A stretch of 16,282 bases of DNA from VRUE01 sp036525295 (lineage in GTDB: Bacteria > Actinomycetota > Thermoleophilia > Solirubrobacterales > 70-9). A model generated the notes under the pieces. The model ran no database searches and was not told where the DNA came from. It saw nothing but the letters and a program-made list of their open reading frames with translations. The position numbers and the translations under genes were made by a program. Every line of letters starts with the position of its first letter. Within the stretch, counting starts at the first letter, position 1. The DNA is taken from contig DATDAQ010000096.1 of assembly GCA_036525295.1 (NCBI GenBank), positions 1 to 16,282 on the forward strand, written 5' to 3'. Shown one piece after another: positions 6,949 to 13,993 of this stretch.

Positions 6949-8037
6949 ATGAGGAACAGGGCAAGGCTCGGGCTGGCGCTGGCAGCGATGACGCTCGCCG
7001 TACCGATCGCAGGATGCGGTGACAGCGGGGGTGACGAAACGACCGCCGAGACCGCCGCAGCGGAACTGCAGCCGGTGAAGGGCTACCTCACCGACCACTC
7101 CGACGAACTGGTCGAGCAGGTCGAAGCCCTGAAGGAGAACAGCGACGAGTACTACGCGCTGGCGGAGTCGGTCGACTTCGACTACGACCGGTTGCTGGAG
7201 GAGCACGGCGACGAAGTCGAGGAGATCCTGACCGAGTCCAAGGAAACCTTCGTCGCGGCCAACCCAGCCTACGAGCAGATGGAGGGCATCGTCGCCGGCG
7301 TTCCGCGGCTGGCCCAGTACGACGTCGACATCGACGCCGGCTCGGACGCCTCGACCCCCGAAGACGCGGTCTCCTTCACCCTGACGACCCCTGCGGGCAA
7401 ACAGCTCGAGCAGCCTGGCAACCTCTTCTTCCTCACCGAGACCGCCCTCTACGGGACCAACCCAGAGCTGCAGGCAAAGGCCACCGAACCGGACGTCGAC
7501 GGCGACGGCAAGGTCGAGTTCGGCGAGGGCCTGCCCGACGCCGACACCTACAAGGCGACTCTCGACGAATTCGAAAAGCAGGCGAAGAGCCTCGACGAAG
7601 ACGCGCAGGAATTCGAACCGACGCCGTCCGACGCGCTGACCTCGATCGTCGTGATGACGCCGACGATGAGCGAGTACTTCGAGGCCTGGAAGAACTCGCG
7701 CTTCATCGCCGGCGAGGGCGCCGAGGAACTCGGCTTCGTCGCGACCTCGCGGCTCTCGGACATCGCCGACATCCTCGGCGGCATCCTCGTCACCTACGAC
7801 GGCATCGAACCGATGATCGCCGAGGAGAACCCGCAGCAAGCCAAGCAGACCCGCAAGGAGCTGCAGAGCCTGGTCGCCTTCGCCGCCGACCTGCGCGATC
7901 GCGAGGCCGCCGGCGAGAAGTTCACCGCCAAGCAGGCCGACGCGCTCGGAGCGCAGGCGCAGGCGCAGGCCGAGGCGATCGCCGGCCAGGTTACGCAGGC
8001 CGCCAAGCAACTCGAAGTCGAACTGCAGGAAGGCTAG
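6949..8037 (+). CDS. efeO: EfeO/EfeM-family iron-uptake lipoprotein (imelysin-like)
   Basis: This is a probable extracytoplasmic iron-binding component of an Efe-type uptake system. The 362-residue product has a lipoprotein signal peptide (basic MRNRARLG, a hydrophobic core, lipobox IAGC with Cys23), so it should be anchored to the outer face of the membrane. A HxxE motif (HSDE, 50-53) matches the metal-binding motif of M75/imelysin proteins. Family-typical segments are YEQMEGIVAGVPRLAQYDV (108-126), PGNLFFLTETALYGT (156-170), PTMSEYFEAWKNSRF (near 230-245) and the Ala/Gln-rich helical end. A perfect EF-hand-style loop, DVDGDGKVEFGE, is at 182-193. The cupredoxin domain of E. coli EfeO is absent, as in EfeM-type proteins. 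The FTR1 gene follows on the same strand and in the same reading frame after the TAG stop. Confidence 0.92.
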   Translation: MRNRARLGLALAAMTLAVPIAGCGDSGGDETTAETAAAELQPVKGYLTDHSDELVEQVEALKENSDEYYALAESVDFDYDRLLEEHGDEVEEILTESKETFVAANPAYEQMEGIVAGVPRLAQYDVDIDAGSDASTPEDAVSFTLTTPAGKQLEQPGNLFFLTETALYGTNPELQAKATEPDVDGDGKVEFGEGLPDADTYKATLDEFEKQAKSLDEDAQEFEPTPSDALTSIVVMTPTMSEYFEAWKNSRFIAGEGAEELGFVATSRLSDIADILGGILVTYDGIEPMIAEENPQQAKQTRKELQSLVAFAADLRDREAAGEKFTAKQADALGAQAQAQAEAIAGQVTQAAKQLEVELQEG

Positions 8038-8091
8038 GCGGTAGCGGTCCGGGGAGCACGCCTACAGCCACGGTCCTCCCGGACGACCCGA

Positions 8092-8123
8092 GCCACCACC
8101 GCGATCCTGATCGCGGTGGTGGC
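8092..8123 (+). promoter_or_regulatory. Perfect 14-bp hairpin over the start region of the FTR1 gene
   Basis: GCCACCACCGCGAT (8092-8105) and ATCGCGGTGGTGGC (8110-8123) pair perfectly around the loop CCTG. The right arm contains GTG 8116, the first standard start codon available to the permease gene. There is no T-tract, so simple termination is less likely than occlusion of the start, attenuation or mRNA processing between efeO and the permease gene. Confidence 0.7.
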
Positions 8124-10554
8124 TGCGCTGTGGGCTGCCTCGCCCAGCGGGGCCGAGCCTCCCTGGCAGGCGGCGGACGCGATCCGCGCCGACCTCGCCG
8201 AGGCCCAGACCAAGCAGCTCTTCGACGAACCGACGGCAGGTCCGGTCGCGGCGGCCGAAGCGGAGCTGCGGGGACCCCTTCGTCGTGGCCTTGCCCTCAG
8301 CGCCCCCGCTGAGCTGAGCGAGATCGAGTCCTCGCTCGCGGCCGCCCGGCGAGCCGGTGCGAGCCGCGACGAAGTCGGCCTGGCGGCGGCTCGCGGCCGC
8401 ATCGTCGCGGCTCTTCGGCGAGGCGCGCTTGCCGTAGCGGTCGCCGCCGCCCTGCGCGGAGACGCCGCCGCGGCCCGCGCCTGGCTGCAGATCCGCGAGT
8501 TCCGCCAGACCACCCGCTTCACCCGGCCGGGAGTCGACGCGACCGCCGCGGTGGACGTCCTCGCCGGCGGCGAGGGCTCGCCGCACGGGACGGCGGTGCA
8601 GATCGAAAAGGACCTGCTCGACGCCTTCCAGGCGCGACTCTTCACCAACCTCGACGAAGCGGCGCAGGCAGCCGAGCGCGGCTTCGGCGGCCGCTTTGCC
8701 GAAACCGCAGCGATCGCCCACGGCTACTGGCTGGCGATCGCCGCCGAGTACGGCGAGCAGCGCAGCCAGGAGGAGGCGCGGGCGACCGATCGCGACTTCA
8801 CCGCTCTCGCGGCGGCCGCGGCGGGCAATGACCGGGCTCGCTTCGAAGCTGCCCGCAAGCGGGCCGAAGCCGACCTCGAGGGCTTCACTGCGGCGCCGCT
8901 GACGCCCGACGAGGAGGTCAACCGGGCGAGCCAGCTGACCCGCTTCCTCGACCTCGTGCCAAAGGAGTACGACAAGGGAACCAGCGACGGGCGGGTGACG
9001 ATCCCGTTCGAGGTGCAGGAGGCGGTCGCCTTCATGGACGGCGTCGAAGCCGCCTTCTCCGACCTCGAGCCGGTTCTGCTCGATCGCGACCCGGCGGCGG
9101 TCGAGCGGATCAAGTCCGCCTACGCGGAATTGCGCACGGACGTCGACGACGCCCAGCAGAGTGTCTCGGTCGCCCCCCAGGAGGAGCTCGACGCGGCGCG
9201 CGAGAAGGCCGCCGACACCTTCGAGCGGATCGCGCCGAAGGAGTGGACCGAGCCGAGCGAAGACGCCGACTACGAACTCGTCGACATCTCCCTCGACCAG
9301 CTGGAAGCAGCGGCCGGCGCCGGCCGCTACCAGGAGGCCGAGCAGGCGCGGCTCGCCGCCTACGGATTCTTCGAGTTCGGGCCGGAGCTGAAGCTGCGGG
9401 CCTTCGACCCGCAGCTCGCGCTCGAAATCGAGGGGTTGATCTGGTACGGCGCAAACGGAGACTCGGGGTTGGCCACCCTGGTCGCCCGCGACGCGCCGCT
9501 GGGCGAGGTCCGCGAGACGCGCCTCGACCTCGACGAAAAATTGCACGACGCCCGAGCGCTGACCGGCGACGGAGCCAGCGCGATGACGGCGATCACCAAC
9601 TCGGCGCTGATCGTCTTCCGCGAGGGGCTCGAGGCGATCCTGATCCTCGCCGCGATCACCGCCAGCATGATCGGCCCGCGGGCGCCGTTGCGGCGGCCGA
9701 TCTACCGGGGCGCCCTGCTCGCCCTGCCGGCCAGCATGGTGATGTTCGTCCTCGCCCTGCTCCTGCTCGACTCGCTCTCGCAGTACGGCGAGAAACTCGA
9801 GGCGGCGGTCGGGGTCGTCGCGATCGGCGTCCTCTTGCTGGTCATGAACTGGTTCTTCCACCGCGTCTACTGGACCGAGTGGATCAAGGGGCACCGCGAC
9901 CGCGGCAAGGCGCTGACCGGCGCCGCCCTCGCCGCCGGAGCGGGAGCTGCAACCGTCGCCGGCCTCTACACGCTCGGCTTCACCAGCGTCTTCCGAGAGG
10001 GCTTCGAGACCGTCCTCTTCCTGCAGGCGCTGCAACTCAGCTCCGGCACCGGCGTCGTTCTGGCGGGCGTCACCCTGGGCCTGATCTTGACCGGGATCGT
10101 CGGCGCCGTCACCTTCGCCCTCGAGCGCAAGCTTCCCTATAAGAAGATGCTGGTCGCGACGGGGGTGCTGATCGCGCTGGTGCTGGTGGTCCTCGTCGGC
10201 AACACGGCGCGGACGATGCAGGGTGTCGGCTGGCTGCCGATCCATCCGATCGACGTCGACCTGCCGCTGTGGATGGGAACCTGGCTGGGCGTCTATCCCA
10301 CGGTCGAGACGCTGGCCGCGCAGGCGCTCGCCTTCTGCTTCGTGATCGGCAGCTACTTCGCCGCCGAGTGGATGCGCAAGCGCGACCTGCGCCGCGCGAT
10401 CGCGGCCTACGAGGAGGAAATGCGCCGCAGCGACGACGAAGGGGCACAGGCTGGAGACTCCTGGCGCGACGGTGCTGCGGCCGGCGACAGCGGCGCAATA
10501 GGGTCGGAGGACGATGCCGACCAGGCTCCGGCCCACAGCCTCTCTCGCCACTGA
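8116..10554 (+). CDS. efeU: FTR1-family iron permease with a large extracytoplasmic N-terminal domain
   Basis: FTR1/EfeU proteins carry iron across the membrane. Numbered from GTG 8116, the 812-residue product has the two diagnostic iron-binding motifs: REGLE at 502-506 (IVFREGLEAIL) and REGFE at 627-631 (SVFREGFETVLF). About seven helices follow between 496 and 755, then an acidic cytoplasmic tail. Residues from about 20 to 490 form a helical, Ala/Glu-rich extracytoplasmic region not found in the roughly 280-aa E. coli EfeU; I do not recognise its fold. The true start is uncertain. The hydrophobic signal segment is preceded in frame by an Arg-rich stretch (RSSRTTRATTAILIAVVAAL) from about 8083, but no ATG, GTG or TTG lies between the efeO stop (8035-8037) and 8116. 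GTG 8116 has no ribosome-binding site and lies in a hairpin. The gene probably forms an operon with efeO; no efeB peroxidase gene is visible. Confidence 0.9.
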   Translation: MVAALWAASPSGAEPPWQAADAIRADLAEAQTKQLFDEPTAGPVAAAEAELRGPLRRGLALSAPAELSEIESSLAAARRAGASRDEVGLAAARGRIVAALRRGALAVAVAAALRGDAAAARAWLQIREFRQTTRFTRPGVDATAAVDVLAGGEGSPHGTAVQIEKDLLDAFQARLFTNLDEAAQAAERGFGGRFAETAAIAHGYWLAIAAEYGEQRSQEEARATDRDFTALAAAAAGNDRARFEAARKRAEADLEGFTAAPLTPDEEVNRASQLTRFLDLVPKEYDKGTSDGRVTIPFEVQEAVAFMDGVEAAFSDLEPVLLDRDPAAVERIKSAYAELRTDVDDAQQSVSVAPQEELDAAREKAADTFERIAPKEWTEPSEDADYELVDISLDQLEAAAGAGRYQEAEQARLAAYGFFEFGPELKLRAFDPQLALEIEGLIWYGANGDSGLATLVARDAPLGEVRETRLDLDEKLHDARALTGDGASAMTAITNSALIVFREGLEAILILAAITASMIGPRAPLRRPIYRGALLALPASMVMFVLALLLLDSLSQYGEKLEAAVGVVAIGVLLLVMNWFFHRVYWTEWIKGHRDRGKALTGAALAAGAGAATVAGLYTLGFTSVFREGFETVLFLQALQLSSGTGVVLAGVTLGLILTGIVGAVTFALERKLPYKKMLVATGVLIALVLVVLVGNTARTMQGVGWLPIHPIDVDLPLWMGTWLGVYPTVETLAAQALAFCFVIGSYFAAEWMRKRDLRRAIAAYEEEMRRSDDEGAQAGDSWRDGAAAGDSGAIGSEDDADQAPAHSLSRH

Positions 10555-11182
10555 CGCGGTCCTCGTCGGCGACCCAGGGCGCGCCCTACTGCTCGCCCAG
10601 GAGCTGCTCGAGCAACCGAAGATGAGCAACCACTCGCGTGGCCTGTGGGGGTACTCGGGCCAGACGCCGGCGGGCCAGACGCTGACGATCCAGTCGACCG
10701 GGATGGGCGGGCCAAGCGCAGCGTTGGTGCTGGGCGAGCTCGGGGACCTGGGCGTTCGGCGCGCAGTGCGGGTCGGCACCTGCGCCGGCTTCGAGAAGTC
10801 GCTCGGGCTGGGCGAGATCGTCGTCGTCGAGACGGCGATCGCGGCAGGTGGCAGTGCGACGGCGCTCGGCGTCGCCCCCGGCGAGGCGGTGGCACCCGAC
10901 GGGCAGCTGACCGAGCGGCTGGCGGAAGCGCCGGAAGGATTCCGGCGGACCACGGTCGCCAGCTTCGATGCCCACCCGGGAGATCAGACGCCACCGCCGG
11001 GCGTCGCCGTCGTCGACATGCAGACCGCGCCGCTGCTCGCCAGGGCTCGCACGCTCGGAATCGATGCGGCGGCGATCCTGATCGTCGCCGAGAAGGCCGG
11101 CGAAGGGCATCTGGAGAGGGAGCAGCTCGAGACGTTCGAGAAGCGAGCCGGACTCGCTGCCTCTCTCGTACTCTCAACCTAA
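10514..11182 (+). CDS. DeoD-like purine/uridine nucleoside phosphorylase family protein
   Basis: Enzymes of this family split nucleosides with phosphate to give a free base and (deoxy)ribose-1-phosphate. The 222-residue protein keeps the DeoD-type pattern: VLVGDPGRA (17-25, phosphate-contacting R23), NHSRGLWGYSGQ (39-50, matching the RGMLGFTG segment), STGMGGPSAA (61-70) and VRVGTCAGF (85-93, R86). Later positions deviate: the ribose-binding VEME becomes VDMQ (167-170), and the catalytic Ser-Asp pair appears as Ala-Glu (192-193). Function, substrate and even activity are therefore uncertain. The start ATG at 10514 follows GGAGG (10506-10510) at a short spacing and overlaps the end of the permease gene by 41 nt in another frame, suggesting cotranslation with the iron genes. 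It converges on the next gene with a 9-nt gap. Confidence 0.85.
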   Translation: MPTRLRPTASLATDAVLVGDPGRALLLAQELLEQPKMSNHSRGLWGYSGQTPAGQTLTIQSTGMGGPSAALVLGELGDLGVRRAVRVGTCAGFEKSLGLGEIVVVETAIAAGGSATALGVAPGEAVAPDGQLTERLAEAPEGFRRTTVASFDAHPGDQTPPPGVAVVDMQTAPLLARARTLGIDAAAILIVAEKAGEGHLEREQLETFEKRAGLAASLVLST

Positions 11183-11191
11183 AGTCGAGGG

Positions 11192-11518
11192 TTAGTCTTG
11201 GACCGCGGCGCGCCTGTCGGCGGCGATCTGACGGCGAATATCGCCGAGGTCTCGCGAAACGCGGTCGACCTGATCCTCGACCTCTTCGAGCCGCTGCGAA
11301 AGCGAGCGCAAGCGGCGCTCGAGACGTTCGACGTCGCCGGCGGAGGGAAGGTTGAGCGCGCTCATCGCCGCCTGCTGGGCCTCGAGCGCCTTCTCGCGGG
11401 CACCGAACGCGGCCGCGACCGCGTTCTCGAGAACGTTGCTGTCGAGCAGAACCTGGGCGAGCTCGCCGATCGCCTGCTCGCTGCGAGCCCGCAGCCCGTC
11501 CTGATCCTCGTAGTCCAT
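11192..11518 (-). CDS. Small coiled-coil protein, phasin-like
   Basis: This 108-residue cytosolic protein has no signal peptide or membrane segment. Residues 14-55 are an Ala-rich amphipathic helix (AIGELAQVLLDSNVLENAVA). A hinge LNLPSAGDV (55-63) leads to a heptad-type Arg/Glu-rich coiled coil at about 64-100 (RLERRLRSLSQRLEEVEDQV). This helix, hinge and coiled-coil layout resembles phasins and PhaF-type polyhydroxyalkanoate granule proteins, which also have a 'L-x-I/L-P-s/t' hinge before the coiled coil. Other helical scaffolding roles are equally possible, and no pha genes are visible nearby. The start is ATG at 11518; no clear ribosome-binding site is seen. It is transcribed away from the wall-enzyme gene and converges with the nucleoside phosphorylase gene. 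Confidence 0.75.
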   Translation of the reverse strand: MDYEDQDGLRARSEQAIGELAQVLLDSNVLENAVAAAFGAREKALEAQQAAMSALNLPSAGDVERLERRLRSLSQRLEEVEDQVDRVSRDLGDIRRQIAADRRAAVQD

Positions 11519-11721
11519 TGACAGCAGCTTAACCGGCGCATCCGGCCGAGGTGAAATCCTCCTGCGCTCAGCATGGGATCAACGTTGATTAAGGGCTTGT
11601 TGGGGGCAGTGACGGCTCGTTGCGAAGCCCGGGGCAAGCAAGTAGCTTGGGCTGGCGTTTCGCGCCGGGAGAGAGCACACGGGCTGCCCTACGGGAACAG
11701 CAGGGACGCAGACGCGGTCTG
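11519..11721. promoter_or_regulatory. Divergent intergenic region with a structured leader for the wall-enzyme gene
   Basis: These 203 nt hold the promoters of the small coiled-coil gene and the cell-wall enzyme gene. On the plus strand the last 100 nt can form hairpins: AGCCC (11626-11630) plus CAAGC (11635-11639) with GCTTGGGCT (11645-11653), and GGCG (11654-11657) with CGCC (11663-11666). I cannot assign a known riboswitch class. No confident promoter hexamers are visible. Confidence 0.4.
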
Positions 11722-13986
11722 ATGAGACACAAGCTTGCACTGATCATGGCCTTGGCCAGCTTTGGCGTCGTCACGGCGCTCGGCGTCGGCTTCGCCGGGG
11801 CGGAGCAGCTCAGCGACGCGGAAGCGACGGATCCGAGCGCCCTCTCCGCGACCGCCTGCGCCAACGGGCTCGACGACGACGGCGATGGCGCAGCCGACCT
11901 GGAAGATGCCGGCTGCAGCGCGCCGTCCGACCTCAGCGAGGAGTCGGAAGCAGCCGGCGCCCCGACGGCGGGCAGCGACATCGAAGCGACGGAAGAGGCG
12001 CCCGCGCAACCGACCGAAGGCGGTTTCGAGGCGGGCACCACGATTGAAGGCGGGGGCAGTGTCCACCGCAACGAGACGATCGGCGACGCCAGCGGCGGCA
12101 CCGGCAACAGCGGCGGCGTGGCCACCGCACCCAGCGCAACCGGTGGCGCCCAGCTCGCGGACACGGACAGCGGCGGCGTGCAGTACGGCAGCGGCGGCAC
12201 CCCCACCGGCACCAACCCGACGGCGACGATCGCGCTCTTCGGCCCGGCGCCGATCGGAGTCCCCAACTTCGTCATCGACTCCTTCGAGATCCCGCCCTTC
12301 CTGCTGCCGATCTACCAGGCCTGCGGAACCGAGTACGGGATCCCCTGGCAGGTGCTGGCCTCGATCAACAAAATCGAGACCGGCTTCGGCACCAACATGG
12401 GGCCCTCCAGCGCCGGTGCGCTGGGCTGGATGCAGTTCCTCCCCTCCAGCTGGGAAGCCTTCGGGCTCGACGCCAACGGCGATGGGCGCAAGGACCCCTA
12501 CAACCCCGTCGACGCAATCTGCGCCGCGGCCAACTACCTCGACCTCAGCGGCGGCTCGGAGAACCTCTACGACGCGATCTTCGCCTACAACCATGCCGAC
12601 TGGTACGTGCAGGAGGTACTCGCCTACGCCCGCGCCTACGGCAAGCTGCCGTCCGACCTGGTCGGCTCGCTGACCGGGCTGACCGAGGGCGCCCACTTCC
12701 CGGTCGCCGCCGACGCCCGCTACGCCGACGACCTTGCGGCCCGCGAAGCACTGAGCCGGGGAGCGGCGGGCACCGACGACGCCTACGGCGAAGCGGCCGA
12801 CGTGATCTCTTCCTCGCCGACACCGCGCGGGATCAACATCTTCGCAGCCGAGGGCGCCCCGGTCGTCGCGGTCAACGACGGCGTGATCGAGAAGATGGGC
12901 AGCTCCGAGCAGCTCGGGCGCTTCGTCGTCCTGCGCGATGCCTACGGCAACCGCTTCACCTACGCCGAGCTGGGCGAGATCGTCCGCAAGGACCGCACCG
13001 TGGTGATGCCGACCGGCGAGGAGAAGCGGGTGCCGATCGACAGCGAGAACCTGCGACCGCGCCTGCGGGCCCTGCCCGAGCGGGTGGACGAGGAGCAGCT
13101 CGACGCTACCGAGAGTGAAGTCGACAACGTCACCCGGGAAGACGGAACTCTAAAGGTTGGATCGAGGGTTATAGCTGGGACCGTGCTCGGCCGCGTCGCC
13201 GCCGCCGGGGACGGAGTCGACTCGCATCTCAACTTCTCCATCCGCCCGGCCGGCCGGGGGGCGCCGCAGATCGACCCAAAGCCGATCCTCGACGGCTGGA
13301 AGCTGCTCGAGGCGACGGCCATCTACCGCGCCCAGGGCAAGAGCCCGTTCGCGGCGAAACTGGGCGGTGCCGGCGTCCTGCTCCTCTCCAAGGAGGCGCT
13401 GCAGCGGCGCATCCTCGCCGACGAACAGATCGAAGTTTCCGAATGCGACCGGGTCGAAATCCGCGGCGGACAGATCGACCGGCGCCTGCTCGCGACCCTC
13501 GCCTTCCTCTCCGAGCACGGCTTCGACTTGACGATCACATCGATGCTCTGCGGGCGGCATGGCAGCATCACCACCAGCGGCAACATCTCCAACCACTCCT
13601 TCGGCAATGCGGCTGACATCGCGGCGATCGACGGGACGCCGGTGCTCGGCCACCAGGGACCCGGCTCGATCACCGAATCGCTGCTGCGAACGGTGATGCG
13701 CCTGCAGGGGACCCTGGTCCCGGACGAGCTGATCTCGCTGCAGGAACTCGGCGGGCCGAGCTTCGCGATGGCCGACCATGCCGATCACGTCCATATCGGC
13801 TACAGCCCCCTAGGCGGCAGCGGGGGCGAGGCGCGCTTCATCGAACTGCTCAAACCGGACCAGTGGAAGCGCCTGGTTGACCGCCTCGGCGAGATCGACA
13901 ACCCCGACGTGCAGGTCGCCCCCTCGGAGTACTCGCTGCCAGCGCAGCAGGGCAACGGCGAGGCCGGCGGCAAGCAGCCGAGATAA
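11722..13986 (+). CDS. Exported cell-wall hydrolase: transglycosylase + degenerate LytM + M15-like peptidase
   Basis: This 754-residue secreted protein probably remodels peptidoglycan. Residues 1-28 are a signal peptide ending AGAEQ. A Cys-bounded Asp/Gly segment (C46 to C65, GLDDDGDGAADL) looks calcium-binding, and a Gly/Ser/Thr-rich linker runs to about 170. An SLT/MltB-like transglycosylase domain (about 190-300) has catalytic E219 in INKIETGFG plus ALGWMQFLPSSWE. A LytM/M23-like fold (about 360-525) has lost its zinc ligands: RGINIF at 369-374 replaces the H-x-x-x-D site, and HLNF at 502-505 replaces HLHF. The C-terminal region (about 590-700) has HSFGNAAD (H625, D632) and DHVHIG (H689, H691), matching M15 D,D-peptidase zinc motifs. 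The start is ATG at 11722; it has only a weak ribosome-binding site, but the signal peptide supports it. Confidence 0.88.
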   Translation: MRHKLALIMALASFGVVTALGVGFAGAEQLSDAEATDPSALSATACANGLDDDGDGAADLEDAGCSAPSDLSEESEAAGAPTAGSDIEATEEAPAQPTEGGFEAGTTIEGGGSVHRNETIGDASGGTGNSGGVATAPSATGGAQLADTDSGGVQYGSGGTPTGTNPTATIALFGPAPIGVPNFVIDSFEIPPFLLPIYQACGTEYGIPWQVLASINKIETGFGTNMGPSSAGALGWMQFLPSSWEAFGLDANGDGRKDPYNPVDAICAAANYLDLSGGSENLYDAIFAYNHADWYVQEVLAYARAYGKLPSDLVGSLTGLTEGAHFPVAADARYADDLAAREALSRGAAGTDDAYGEAADVISSSPTPRGINIFAAEGAPVVAVNDGVIEKMGSSEQLGRFVVLRDAYGNRFTYAELGEIVRKDRTVVMPTGEEKRVPIDSENLRPRLRALPERVDEEQLDATESEVDNVTREDGTLKVGSRVIAGTVLGRVAAAGDGVDSHLNFSIRPAGRGAPQIDPKPILDGWKLLEATAIYRAQGKSPFAAKLGGAGVLLLSKEALQRRILADEQIEVSECDRVEIRGGQIDRRLLATLAFLSEHGFDLTITSMLCGRHGSITTSGNISNHSFGNAADIAAIDGTPVLGHQGPGSITESLLRTVMRLQGTLVPDELISLQELGGPSFAMADHADHVHIGYSPLGGSGGEARFIELLKPDQWKRLVDRLGEIDNPDVQVAPSEYSLPAQQGNGEAGGKQPR

Positions 13987-13993
13987 TCGCCCC

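Noticed and set aside
8062..10953. A 963-codon open frame on the minus strand opposite the FTR1 gene
   Set aside because: It is rich in His, Gln, Asp and Arg with no recognisable motif, and lies antisense to a gene with clear FTR1 motifs. Long antisense frames are expected in DNA this GC-rich.
11690..11725. GGGACGCAGACGCGGTCTGA resembles part of the GEMM (c-di-GMP-I) riboswitch core
   Set aside because: The second conserved helix would lie inside the coding sequence after ATG 11722 and I could not find it, and the first helix pairs poorly. The similarity is too short to call.
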